Origin: Agrostemma githago
Taxonomy: Eukaryota; Streptophyta; Magnoliopsida; Caryophyllales; Caryophyllaceae
DNA length: 64,000 nucleotides
Reading direction: 5' to 3'
Assembly (NCBI GenBank): GCA_958450325.1
Contig: OY288242.1
Span: 69,806,062-69,870,061, forward strand
The notes below the pieces were generated by a model, which made no database searches, was not told the origin of the DNA, and was given only the letters and a program-made list of their open reading frames with translations. This document shows, one piece after another, positions 33,772-44,846 of this stretch; the first letter of the stretch is position 1; each line of letters begins with the position of its first letter. The translations under genes and the position numbers were made by a program.

Positions 33772-35782
33772 ACAAACGAGTTAGTATCGATTTGTAAATA
33801 ATAATAGCAAGAAATAAATATGCGAAATCGAGAAAATAAATATTAATCGAAATCTGAAAAATATTGTTTGAAAAGAACGTTGTTTTGTATAAAAAACGAA
33901 GTTCGAAAAATAGTAAAAAAAACGGAAAAAAGGCACGGCAAACAGCCGACCGCGCGACTTGCCCGGGACGCCGGCGGGTCGCGTGGTGGCCTGTTTCGGG
34001 TCCGGTTTTCGAAAACTCGAAGTTCGTATTAAATCGCGTATGAATATTGCATGATTCGTACTCGACTTAATATTTTCGATATTCTTTATATTCGATAGTT
34101 GACTACGAAATCAATATCGAATACTTAGAATAGTTTTGGAAAAGATGTAAATTTTAGAAATCGATCGAAGAATAAATAATAAAACGAACGAAAACGTAGA
34201 AAAAAGAAATCCCGGATTCCAGTCCTGCGCGCGAGTCGCCTGGGCATGGCGCGACTCGCGTGCGGGTCTGTCCGTTTTTATTTTTTTTGTTCGAAAATTG
34301 TTATTTTGATGAATCGCGTACAAGTTATGAATTAACTTGTATTCGATCCATGTTTTCGATATTCGTCGTATCCGATATTCGATTATGAAATCGATATCGA
34401 ATATTCGGAATGAATAAAAAAAAGGTTTTGTAAAATAGTTTGTTTTGAACGAGAAAAAGAAAAGAATTTTAAATAAAAACGATGTGACGATTTTTGGTAT
34501 CGTCGAAGTTTTAATATAATTCTTTTCGATAAGATACTCGATTATAGAAAAATCGATATCGTATGTTTAAGAATATTCGTTATGAAAATAGTTTTTCGTT
34601 AATAACGATATTAGAAAAAATAGTAAAAAATCGACTCTAGACCCGTAAAAAGTGAAACGGACGAAGAGGAGAAAGGGAGAGAAAGGAAGAAATCGGGTTT
34701 GATTACACCCTCAACCTACATGCTCTTGTTGACTCGGATCGGGACTCGTCGGAATGTGGCTAGGCACGGGAGTGTCGAGGAAACGTCGGTTGGGTTAGGG
34801 TGGTACGGTTTCGACGGGTGAAGGGTGTCGGATATCGAGGCCGGTTTCCTTCGGGTTAGTGACGTAATATCGGTTTCTCGATGTTAAGGAATTATATGTG
34901 TCGGGATGCTAGAAAACTATTGCTGAAAAATCGTGTGTGTGTGTGTGAATTGTATTATTTTTCGGTGTCTGGTTGTTGTATTGCTAATCAAAATCTCCTC
35001 TTTTGTGTTGGATGCAAGGGGCTATTTATAGGAAATTCCCGACCTTGGCTTGGGAGTGTTTGACTACCGCTTAGGATAGGAAACGAGGGAACTTGAGGGA
35101 AATAAGGATTCCGCTTTCTTGTGGAGGAAGAAAGGCAAACCGGTGGATTTGCTCTTGTTTTGGGCTGTCTCGGCCGAGTGTTTTACACTCGGTCGGGTGC
35201 TTGAATCGGCTTCTGAATAGGATTCCTGTTTGAGCTAGAATTACCGCTTGGGTAAGAAGCTGAGGAGAACGAGAATTCCGTTTTCTTGTGTAGAAAGAAA
35301 AGAGGAAAAAACTGGCTGGTTTGGGTATTTGGCCGAGTGTTTCAACTCGGTTGAGTGTTTGAGTCGGTTCTCGGATAAGATTCCTACTCGGGATCGAATT
35401 CTACCTTAAACGGAATTGTTTATTATTTTTGTATGGATGATTTTGCAGAGTTGGAGTCCGAATAGGACGTGTGGGATGTCGCGGTCAGCCTACGAGTTTC
35501 GGGAAATATCTTTGACCGGGTTTTGACTCGGTCGCTAAAAGACGGTTTTACCCCTGGTGACGGTTTCGACCCAAATTAGTGTTATTTGACTCGAAACGAC
35601 CCACTGGGCCTGAATTTGAGGTTGGTTTTGTGAGATTTGTACTCCTTAAAATGCCTAGGCCAAATGTCCATCATTTCGAGCCCATTTCCAAGTACGTTTA
35701 AAGCACGTTAGCGTCCGATCATCATCGGGTGTTTGTCGGGAGCTACTATAGACACCTGGCAGTCAAAATGTGGGTGTCTACA
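33757..35782 (-). repeat. Truncated 3' LTR of Tat C
   Basis: Inverted; its start (TGTAGACACC) is at 35782. It matches 46523-48553 with only scattered differences. The conserved primer-proximal end of the LTR is deleted. TATA box at 35030-35023. Confidence 0.9.
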
Positions 35783-35797
35783 GAGCCCCCACTCTGA
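35783..35797 (-). promoter_or_regulatory. Polypurine tract of Tat C
   Basis: GAGCCCCCACTCTGA on the plus strand, directly after the inverted LTR start. Same tract as in Tat A. Confidence 0.8.
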
Positions 35798-36322
35798 CTG
35801 AGGTTTGGACAGGGCGAAAGTCAGAGTAGCCACCAGGTCAATCAAGGATTAAAACCTGGCAGCTTCCGGTCGGGTCGTTTAAGGTCCATTAGACCTGCGT
35901 GGAGGGCCCGCCGGCCATGGGCTAGAAATGTACCTGAACTGGTGATAACTCCGTGGGGGAATTCGTCGCATGAGACTTAAAATGGGCCTGTATGTGGGCT
36001 CATCTTGTTAAATGCCGCTGGGGAGTTATGCAAATTGCATGGTCCTGCTTGAGTCGTCCTGTACATATTTATGCAAAGCTGCAAAATTTTGCATGTAACA
36101 TTTGTAGGAAAAATGACTCGTGCTGGGGAATAAAAATTTTGAGAAAAGGTTTGAATTTCTGAATTTGAAAAAGTCTTTGAAAAATTAGGGAATTTTTGTT
36201 TTGACTTTGAAAAGGAATAAGAATGCTCGGGATGACTTAGCTAAGCCTTAGAACAATGGCTTGTATGCTAGATGCTCTAGGATTAGGAATCCTAAGGTGA
36301 GGAGGAGAACTCATTTTCATGC
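35798..36322. other. 3' non-coding region of Tat C, upstream of the antisense gene
   Basis: No gene. It includes the CCAGGTCAATC...CGGTCGGGTCG block shared with all Tat copies and one tandem-repeat unit (36000-36120). It is likely the promoter region for the antisense gene. Confidence 0.5.
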
Positions 36323-36330
36323 TATAAATA
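36323..36330 (+). promoter_or_regulatory. TATA box of the antisense gene (Tat C)
   Basis: TATAAATA about 98 bp before the ATG at 36428, in GC-flanked context (GCTATAAATACCCC). It is inside the element, not in the LTR, and points opposite to gag-pol transcription. Confidence 0.65.
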
Positions 36331-36427
36331 CCCCTTCTTGCTTCATTAATTCCCGTAATTCCCCACTTCCTTAATTACCCAAAGAAAGGAATAAGCCCTG
36401 AAAAATTTATTCTTTCTTAAAATAAAT

Positions 36428-38142
36428 ATGGGAATCGACCGATTAGTCGGAATGTTACACGAGTGGTCCAAATATTTTAGGGATGCCGATAGGGCTATCC
36501 TAAATCAGAATGGCGTTATCCAATTGTCCGTGATCCGTCAGATGCAAGTAGACTGTCACTTCTTGGATGCTTGCTTGTCCTATTGGGATGATACCTATCA
36601 TGTATTTGGTTTTCCTCGAGGAGAGATTTGCCCTATTCCTGAGGAAATTGCTGCTGCAGGAGGATGGAATCCTATACTTCGCCCTGCTATCCCTTTTTCA
36701 GTTTCTGACCCAAAGAGAAAGTTAAGGGAATTTTTAGGGCTTTCCCATATGGAGGTATCCCGTATGCTAGAAGGAGATACCGTTTCCCTGATCGACCTGG
36801 CTGAAAAATTCATGAATCCAGATGAAGTCCGGGTCAGGCCGGTTCATAGCCGTAGGGCCTTTACTTTTTGTATGCTCCATGTTTATGCCTTTGAAGGGCA
36901 TATGGACTTGTTATCTTGTATGGGTCATGTCAGACTTTTCACTGTGGCTGACCTAATGGAGACGGAGCACAGCCCGGCTTGGCTGATTACAGGGGAGATT
37001 ATCCAGGGTTTGGATAATCGTAAGAGGGATCCGTCAGCCCGGCTGACTGGGAGTACACGGCTTCTACAGGTATGCCATTTTTTTTATTTTTTCGGCTTTT
37101 CTGATTTTCCGGTTTCTTCCCGTTTTTGCGGTTTTTTCCCGATTTTCCGGCTTCTGCGGTTTTCTCGGTTTTCACGTCTTTTCACGTTTTTTTTTCTTTT
37201 TCACGTGATTTTGACGATTTTTATTTTTTTTGGATTTTTCAGTTGTGGCTATTCGAGAGGTTATCGATCTTGGATCCTCCCCTGAACGTGAGCCGATATC
37301 AACCTAGGCAAGTTATGTCGAGGAGACGAGCTATTGCCTTTTCTCGCTTCAATACCCAACAATATTGGGACGAGGTGCTATCTTTTCATGGAGGCCTGTT
37401 GATCCGTTGGGCCGTACCATGGTGGCCAATTTACCTTTGGACCGGTCTAGAATCGCGAGATAGGGCTAGATATCAGGTAATCCTATCTTTTAGGCAAACA
37501 ATTCACCTCTTTCCCGATCGCATACTTAGGCAATATGGTCGGGCGCAAAGAATCCCAGAAATCGAGGCCGTTGTGAGTGAATCTACTCAACTGACGGATG
37601 TGATGTGTGACACCTGGATGCAAAGGTGGTATACACGGGCTACTTGGCCTGTTCTTAAAAATTCTCATTCGATCTGGGTAACCGATTCTTATGTAAGATG
37701 GACCCGAGCTGATTCAGCTAAGACTCGGGCTGCCCTGAAAATCGACGAAGCCTATGACCTGTTACGCCGGGAGCATGCTAAGGACAATATGAGCTTTTTT
37801 ACTGAGGGAGCTACCTCGACAGGTCAGAAGAGGAAATCTAAGACTCAGACTGAAGGGTCCAGTAATAAGGGTGCACGGGGGAGAGTGAGCCCCCAGACTG
37901 ACTTAGAAAGGAGACTAGGGCCAAGACTGGCTGCTAAGGACCGACTTGGTCCTCGAGACAGGCTTCCCGAGCCGGTTAGGGCTCGGCTTGGACCTGTGCA
38001 AAGGATGGAAAACCCAAAATCGAAGAAGCGGGTTCGAGCAAAGGAAGTTCCCCTTGTGAATAGGGAACGTTCGCCCCCGCCCCGTCGGCCTCGGGCTCCA
38101 CGTGACCCGAAAGATAAGGGAAAGGGGAAAATGTACGAGTAG
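36428..38142 (+). CDS. Tat C antisense gene: spliced plant-mobile-domain-like protein
   Basis: Exon 1 36428-37069 (214 codons), intron 37070-37242 (GTATGC...TTTTTCAG, T-rich, 173 bp, phase 0), exon 2 37243-38142; predicted protein 513 aa. The N-terminal half has YWDDTYHVFGFPRGEICPIP, resembling the plant mobile domain signature W-x-x-x-T-x-x-F-x-x-x-x-GE-x-x-x-x, and AWLITGEIIQGLD. The C-terminal tail is basic (KSKKRVR and RRPRAPRDPKDKGKGKM), possibly nuclear. A TATA box lies upstream and AATAAA at 38228-38233 downstream. Known: extra antisense frames, some plant-mobile-domain-like, occur in Tat elements. Function unknown. It converges on pol, whose stop is 359 bp away. The family call is by motif only. 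Confidence 0.8.
37070..37242 (+). other. Intron of the antisense gene (Tat C)
   Basis: Donor CTACAG/GTATGCC, acceptor GGATTTTTCAG/TTGTGG, very T-rich between. Removal joins ...RLLQ to LWLFERL in frame. The equivalent in Tat A is 27945-27778 (168 bp), with length changes and many substitutions but intact borders and phase. Confidence 0.8.
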
Positions 38143-38501
38143 TCTCCTTAACTTATTATTTAAGTATTACTACTATTTTTTGTGGTGTGATTTTGTTGTT
38201 TTTTTTTGTGATGCATTTTTTTGAAATAATAAAAAGACATATTAGTGAATACCGTTCCCGCCTTTTCGTTATTGCAATGGTTGTACCCTTTTGAGGGGTT
38301 GCCTACGTATCCAAAATTAATGGAATCAAACCTTCCGTAGTTCAGAAGCATTTTTGCAATTTTCGAAATACATCAAGATTATTAATTCGAGATGTGCAAC
38401 GGTAGGATAAATGATCCTAACTTATTGACTTGCTTAAAATTTTGAAAATTCATAAAAAAGACATTTTTTATAAACTTTTGCAAATGACATTGAGATAGGG
38501 T
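38143..38501. other. Spacer between the antisense gene and pol (Tat C)
   Basis: No gene. It holds a possible AATAAA signal (38228-38233), a T-rich run and the conserved GCCTACGTATCC block near 38300. Confidence 0.5.
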
Positions 38502-41500
38502 TTATGGGTAGTAACGCTTCAGCTGGTCCAAGTTTGTTGGTTTGACGAACTCGTTTCTGTCCAAGTCTGTTAGCATTACTGCACCTCCTAAAAGAATTTT
38601 CTTCACTAAATATGGCCCGGCCCAATTAGGTTTGAATTTTCCCCTTGGGTCAACCGGTAGTAAAGCTCGAACAGATTTTAGGACTAGATCGCCCTCTTTG
38701 ATGTTCCTGGGCCTAACCCTTTTGTTAAAAGCCCGTTGGATCCTTTTCTGATATATCTGAATATTATTCAGAGCCCGGGATCGTCGTTCGTCTAAGAGGA
38801 TTAGTGAGTCATATCGGGCTTGGACCCAGTCCGCCTCAGGTACCTGACTTTCGAGCAGAATCCTAAGAGAGGGTATTTCTAGCTCGACCGGTTGGACTGC
38901 TTCCATTCCATATGTCAGATAATATGGAGTTGCTCCGGTTGCAGTTCGAATTGATGTCCGATATCCCCATAAGGCAAAGGGTATCTTGTCGGGCCAATCC
39001 CGGTAATTCTCAGCCATCTTCTTAAGAATGGTGACAATTGTCTTATTGGCTGCCTCCACCGCTCCATTTGTTTGAGGACGGTAAGGTGACGAGGTATGCC
39101 TTTGGATCTTGTACTTTTCCAACAAAGTGGCAGTTTCAGCTTGGAAATGGGTCCCGTGATCGCTGATGAACTCGTGTGGAATCCCGTATCGGCATATAAT
39201 TTTGTTTTGGATGAACTTAGCCACATGTTTGGCATTCAAGATCCGGTATGACTCGGCTTCGACCCATTTAGTAAAATAGTCGATAGCCACTAGGATGAAA
39301 CAGTGACCTCCTGTCCCGGAAGGATTCACTTTCCCGATTATATCAATTCCCCATGTTGAGAATGGCCATGGCGATGTCATTGTATATAGTAGGGATGAAG
39401 GCATATGCTGAACGTTAGCGAAAATCTGACAGTTGTGACAGTGTTTGACATACAGCTGACAGTCAGTTTCCATGCTATTCCAATAGTAACCGAGTCTTGC
39501 GATTTTCCGGGCCAGCATATGGGCGTTCATGTGTGGTCCGTTTTCGCCATCGTGCACCTCGGCCATAACTCTTTCGGCTCGAGTTTTGTCAATGCATAGA
39601 AGCAAAGCCCCCTGTGCTGTCTTCTTGTATAACTGTCCATCGTCTGTGGAGATGAACTGGGTTGCCCATCTTCGTAGAGCTTTCTTGGCCCGGTTTTCAG
39701 CTCCCGGAGGATATTCCCCTGACGTCAAGTAGGTTAGAATAGCCTGGTACCAAGGTTCTGGATCAGTTATTTCGATATCTTGGATAGCGTTGATATATGC
39801 TGGCTCAGATCGTCTTTCGACACAAATGGGCATACTGGTTAGATGTGCTGGGATATTCAGTAAAGATGCTAATTTTGACAGAGCATCTGCAAACTGGTTT
39901 TCTTCCCGAGGCAGATAAATGTATTCCACTTTTTGAAATTGTTTTTCGAGAACCCTTACTCGTGCTTGGTAAGCCACGAGATTTGCGTTCCGAGTCTTCC
40001 ATTTTTGTAGGGTTAGGTTTATGACTAATGATGAGTCACCGTGGACCCGAAGGTTTGTTATTCCTAAATCGGCGGCGGCTTGCAACCCGTGAATGCACGC
40101 TTCGTATTCGGCTGCGTTATTAGTCACGTCAAAATCTAGCTTGATGGATAACGGGGTATGTTCACCTTGTGGTGAGATTAGCAAAATCCCGACACCAAAT
40201 CCTCGAAAGTTGGACGCTCCGTCAAAATACAGATCCCATGTGTCGGTGTTGGTATGGAATATGTCTTCGTCTGGGAAGGCCCAAGTATCGGTGTGATCCT
40301 CTTCGGATATCGGACTATCGGCGAGGAATTCTTCTACTACCCGGCCCTTGATGGCTTTTAAAGGTACGAACTTGAGGTCAAACTCAGCTAGCATTAAAGT
40401 CCATCTGGATATACGACCGTTAAGGATGGGCTTCTCGAAAAGATATTTGATCGGATCCATTTTGGATAGCACATGTACCTCGTGACTAAGCATGTAGTGT
40501 CGGAGCTTTTTAGTGGCCCATACTAATGCTAGACACGTCTTCTCGAGCATGGTGTATTTGCATTCGTATTCCAAGAACTTCTTACTGATGTAGTAAATGG
40601 CCCGTTCTTCAGAATCAACCGTCTGGGCTAACATAGCGCCCATGGCTGTCTCGGTTGTCGTCAAATACAGTGACAGAGGTAAACCATGCTGAGGTGGCAT
40701 TAGCACCGGTGGAGAGGATAGAATTTCCTTGATTTTATCGAAAGCCATTTGACATTTGTCGTCCCACAGTGTTCGTTCTCCTATCTTCAGTTTCTTGAAA
40801 ATGGGTTCACATACCATGGTTAGCTTTGAAATGAATCGGCTTATATATTGGACTTTTTCGAGAAATCCCCTTATCTCCTTTTCGGTTTTAGGTGGTTGCA
40901 TCTCGGTTATGGCCTTGATCTTTGCCGGGTCAACTTCGATGCCCCGTTGGCTGACAATGTGGCCCAGTAGCTTGCCCGATGTTACCCCGAAACTGCATTT
41001 TTGAGGGTTTAACCTCATGTTGTACTTGCGTAGTCGGGTAAAGAACTTCCTTAGGGCTGCAATGTGCCCGCTTCTGTCCTTGGACTTGACAATCATATCG
41101 TCGACATAGACCTCTACTTCCTTATGCATCATGTCATGCAATAAAGTAGTAGCGGTCCGTTGATAAGTGGCACCAGCGTTAATAAGTCCAAATGGCATCA
41201 CGGTATAGCAGTAAGTCCCCCAAGGTGTGATGAAGGTGGTCTTACTCATGTCTTCTTCCGCCATTTTGATCTGATTGTACCCGGCATACCCGTCCATGAA
41301 TGATAGAAGGGCATGATCGGCCGTGTTATCCACCAGTATGTCGATATGTGGCAACGGAAAATCGTCTTTTGGGCTGGCCTTATTAAGGTCCCGGAAATCT
41401 ACACATACTCGGACTTTGCCATCCTTTTTGGGTACTGGTACTATGTTTGCAACCCAGTCTGGATATTCAGACACTTGGATAAAGCCCGCTTTGAATTGTT

Positions 41501-42302
41501 TATCAACTTCTTCTTTGACTTTGACAGACCATTCGGGCCTCATTCTTCGGAGTTTCTGTTTTACCGGCTTGTGCCCGTCTTTGATGGGTATTCGGTGTTC
41601 AGCTATTTCCCGGTCTATTCCCGGCATGTCCTTGTAGGACCATGCGAAGACGTCTTTGAATTCTTGGAGGAGGTCCGTGAATTGTTGTTTCTCCTCGGGA
41701 TCTAAAGATAGGCCCAACCTAAGCATCTGAGGCTCTAAAGGGGTTCCTACGTTGATGGAATCGGTTTCTTCGATTACCGGATTTCGGGACTCCCTTTGTT
41801 CAAGTTGCTCGACTAGATGCGGAGGCAGTGGTACCTGTTCGTCGGGTTTCGCAATGTCATTGCAAGTAAGATTTTTGAAAACATTTTGAAAATAAGCCAA
41901 GTCGTAAGCAGAACGGTTATCGTTATTATTGATAGTAAACTTTGAAAAGAGCTCGAAGAGAGCTGCCATCTGATCGTTGGTCAGAGGCGGGATAGGGAGA
42001 GCCCTCGGGACAGACTCCGGGGCTCCCGATGGTGAGGCTAAAGAAGGGAGAGGGGTTACAGACTCGATCCTAGTACTGGACCCTCTAGACTTTGACTCAG
42101 ACTCCGACTCTGACTCTGACTCGGACTCGGACTCAGATTCAGACTCGATAGCATGCATATCTCCTTCGCCAGTAGTTAGCTTGTAGACTCGACCATGGCT
42201 GTCGGTCCATTTGGTTGTCTTCCTCCAAGCTCTCTTCCCAGTGTCGGCACCAACTTCAGAGATCAGCTTAGTTGGATCGAACCTGCTGCTGCGAAGGATC
42301 AA
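38502..42302 (-). CDS. pol: Tat C pol (with gag-pro C-terminal linker)
   Basis: 1266 open codons. The frame opens at a TTG (42302) only because of a frameshift just upstream; it is really the continuation of gag-pro. From the N end: protease-distal linker with (ES)9, then reverse transcriptase (YVDD), degenerate Ty3 RNase H, intact second RNase H (YFDGAS, AAEYEA, GDSSLV, FADALS), integrase zinc finger and DDE core, ending DQLKRYYP. Where Tat A has the TAG stop, C has CAG followed by ATG (EPQMLRLGL), so gag-pro and pol are fused here. All key pol residues seen in A are present. Confidence 0.93.
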   Translation of the reverse strand: MILRSSRFDPTKLISEVGADTGKRAWRKTTKWTDSHGRVYKLTTGEGDMHAIESESESESESESESESESKSRGSSTRIESVTPLPSLASPSGAPESVPRALPIPPLTNDQMAALFELFSKFTINNNDNRSAYDLAYFQNVFKNLTCNDIAKPDEQVPLPPHLVEQLEQRESRNPVIEETDSINVGTPLEPQMLRLGLSLDPEEKQQFTDLLQEFKDVFAWSYKDMPGIDREIAEHRIPIKDGHKPVKQKLRRMRPEWSVKVKEEVDKQFKAGFIQVSEYPDWVANIVPVPKKDGKVRVCVDFRDLNKASPKDDFPLPHIDILVDNTADHALLSFMDGYAGYNQIKMAEEDMSKTTFITPWGTYCYTVMPFGLINAGATYQRTATTLLHDMMHKEVEVYVDDMIVKSKDRSGHIAALRKFFTRLRKYNMRLNPQKCSFGVTSGKLLGHIVSQRGIEVDPAKIKAITEMQPPKTEKEIRGFLEKVQYISRFISKLTMVCEPIFKKLKIGERTLWDDKCQMAFDKIKEILSSPPVLMPPQHGLPLSLYLTTTETAMGAMLAQTVDSEERAIYYISKKFLEYECKYTMLEKTCLALVWATKKLRHYMLSHEVHVLSKMDPIKYLFEKPILNGRISRWTLMLAEFDLKFVPLKAIKGRVVEEFLADSPISEEDHTDTWAFPDEDIFHTNTDTWDLYFDGASNFRGFGVGILLISPQGEHTPLSIKLDFDVTNNAAEYEACIHGLQAAADLGITNLRVHGDSSLVINLTLQKWKTRNANLVAYQARVRVLEKQFQKVEYIYLPREENQFADALSKLASLLNIPAHLTSMPICVERRSEPAYINAIQDIEITDPEPWYQAILTYLTSGEYPPGAENRAKKALRRWATQFISTDDGQLYKKTAQGALLLCIDKTRAERVMAEVHDGENGPHMNAHMLARKIARLGYYWNSMETDCQLYVKHCHNCQIFANVQHMPSSLLYTMTSPWPFSTWGIDIIGKVNPSGTGGHCFILVAIDYFTKWVEAESYRILNAKHVAKFIQNKIICRYGIPHEFISDHGTHFQAETATLLEKYKIQRHTSSPYRPQTNGAVEAANKTIVTILKKMAENYRDWPDKIPFALWGYRTSIRTATGATPYYLTYGMEAVQPVELEIPSLRILLESQVPEADWVQARYDSLILLDERRSRALNNIQIYQKRIQRAFNKRVRPRNIKEGDLVLKSVRALLPVDPRGKFKPNWAGPYLVKKILLGGAVMLTDLDRNEFVKPTNLDQLKRYYP

Positions 42303-42318
42303 GCTGACTAGCTCTTGC

Positions 42319-43880
42319 TTAGGGGTCGGGAACCTTGTCCTCCCCGAAGAGTAGTCCTAGAATGGGCTCAGTGTTGGTTGGGCCCTCCTTTGATTCGGCC
42401 TGGATAAGGGCGAATATGTCATCCGGGATGAAATTGCATTCCCGAGCCAGTTTGGTCCCGGGATATGAGATGGTGGGCCGATAGAGGCCCGTTTGCACAG
42501 TTTCGAATACCGGGGTGACAAATGTGACCGCTTTGGTTTGGTTCGTGTAGCCGGACGCCATAGTATAGCCTAGACCGAGGTGGGATTGCCCATTGTTCAG
42601 GGTTTCGATGATCTTTCCTGGTGGGAGATATGGTCTTGATGTAACTCCCGGTAGGCAACCTAGGTTCTGTAGCATCGTATAGATGCTAACGGTAAAGTAT
42701 GGCTGAAAAAGATACTCTTCTTCGATCATTCCCACAAAGTTGAATCCTCGAGGGTCGGCTGAGCCCGTCGTGTTACAGCTTGACACGGTTATGGGAGTGG
42801 CTTCGAGAGTGATGATCCCGTCTTGTAAAGGTAGTTTGACCTTCCTGTGAAGAGTGGAAGATACAGCTTTGACCGCATGAATCCATGGTCTTCCAACTAG
42901 CAGGTTGAAAGATGAAGTAACATCGATCACTTGGAATTCTAACTCCTTCTCGATCGGGCCTGTTATGATGGTTAGTTTAACGGCCCCAGCCACTGATTTT
43001 GGGCTTCCATCAAAAGCCTGGATAGTCTTCGCGGTCGGAAGGTAGTCAGCCTCGGTAATGCCGAGGGCCTTGGCTGTTCTTAAAGGAAGGACGTTAACTG
43101 CGGACCCGTCATCAATTAGGGTCATCGGGAGATATTTGTTTTGGCAAATCACCGTAATGTACAGGGCCAAGTTATGCGTGGTCCCGAATGGTGGAAGGTC
43201 GGACTCGGAGAAGGTGATAAGTGGGCCTTCTCCTTTGGGCTTGTCCTTGAGATATGGCATGATCGTGGCTACCATTTCGGTGGGGGTAACCGATGAGTCG
43301 ACCTTGATTTCATCAAGGGCCTTAGTAAGTGCCGCTCGATGCTCCTGTGAACTAACCAAAAGCTGCCATATAGTAATATCGGTTCGGACCCTCTTCAATT
43401 GTCTGACTAGGGCCGTGTCAGCGTTTGGTTCTTCAGGAGTGAGTTCCGTCCTGGAGGGTTCAGTGACGGTTTCCGGGGTGGCTGTGATGGTGTGTGTACC
43501 GGCCAGAACTTTGGCTTTAGCCCTTCGGATTTCCTCAATAGTGACGGGGATAGCCTCCCCTTTAGCCAGATAAATATCGTCTTCATCGTCGTTCCATATC
43601 CCGTTGATTTGGGAAATGAAGGGTGAAATGAGATGAGTGCAGTCAACTACCTCTCCAGTAAAAATGGCATGAGTAGCAAGAGGATTGTTTTTGTTACTTG
43701 GCTTGTCACTAGGCAGCGGTATCTTCCCATTTTCAATCAGATCTTGGATAAGATGCTTCAATTTCCAGCATTTCTCCGAGTCATGCCCATTGCCTTGGTG
43801 ATAGTGGCAATAGGTCTGAATGTTGTAGCTTTTGGACCGTTTTTCTATGGGAACTTCCAGAGTTGGGCCTATCGGTTGGA
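42319..43880 (-). pseudogene. pro: Tat C gag C-terminus and protease, frameshifted
   Basis: The long open part runs from 43761 to 42319 (480 codons) with protease motif LIDDGSAVNVL and LVGRPW (LLGRPW in A). Upstream, 43880-43762 carries the Cys-His knuckle in the same frame. At about 42332 two bases are missing relative to Tat A (GACAAGGT-CCC), which ends the frame as GEDKVPDP and separates it from pol. Confidence 0.85.
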
Positions 43881-44846
43881 TTAGGCCCTTCGAAGTAGCC
43901 CTTGTAAGGCATTAGCATAGGTTGTCCCTATGTCGGTGAATACCCGATTTGGAGTATTCTTCTTGGTTGAGGTGTCAAGTGAATTTACCTCGTCGAAAAT
44001 GCTTCGGGCCGCCGTTGTGGTGGCGGGCTTGCTAGAGGAGGAGCTGGATCCTTGATACCCTTTGGTAGAGGCCTTAGTAAGGCTCTCTAACCTTAGATCG
44101 TCTTCGATTCTAGTACCCATTTCGGTCAGAGTGGCGAAGTCGGGTATGATGGCGTACCTGAGATGGACTCGGTAAGCAGGGAGGAGGTTTTTGACAAAGG
44201 CCTCCACTAGAACTTTTTCGCCGGGCTTGTCAACCAGCTTAACACTTTCGGTCCGCCACCTTTGGAGGTATTTGGTGAAACCCTCCTTAGGCTCTTGGGC
44301 CATAACTTCCAGAGTACGCATGGTAGTCTGGATTTCAGCATTATCCGCGTAGTTCCGCGCGAATTCCATTGCAACATCGTCCCAAGTTTTGAATTTCTTG
44401 GGGTCAAGCCTGTAGTACCAGGCTTTTGGGTGTTTCTCCAGAGAGGAAGCAAAGAGATGCTTGAACATGGTCGATTTGACCCCCTTGACAGCCATAAAGT
44501 CTTTGAAAGCCCGAATATGGAGTACCGGGTCTTCAGTCCCATCGAACATTGGTAAGCCCGTTAAGTTAAGGTTAGCGGGCAATTCATCAGTTAAGGTCGA
44601 ATAGGTACGGGCATTTTCCGTGAGAATGGTGTTTCTGGTGGTCGAGTGGACCTGTTCCTGCAATTTTCGGACCGCGCCGGCCAGTGCGGCTAGAGGTCCG
44701 TTATCTTCGATCGAGGCGTTAGGGGTTCCCTGTTCTACGACACTAACCCGAGTGACAATGGCGATCTGGTCCTCCCGCATTTGCCTCATTTGGGTCTGGA
44801 TTTGGGCCAACGTGGTGTTCAACTCGTCTATGGCCTTTTGCGTCAT
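43881..44846 (-). pseudogene. gag: Tat C gag, N-terminal part, frameshifted
   Basis: ATG at 44846; 321 codons matching Tat A gag, then IGTTYANALQGLLRRA and a stop. One T is missing near 43895 relative to Tat A (CTATCTTCG to CTACTTCG), shifting out of frame before the Cys-His knuckle. With the second shift near 42332, C cannot make a complete polyprotein without help. Confidence 0.87.
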
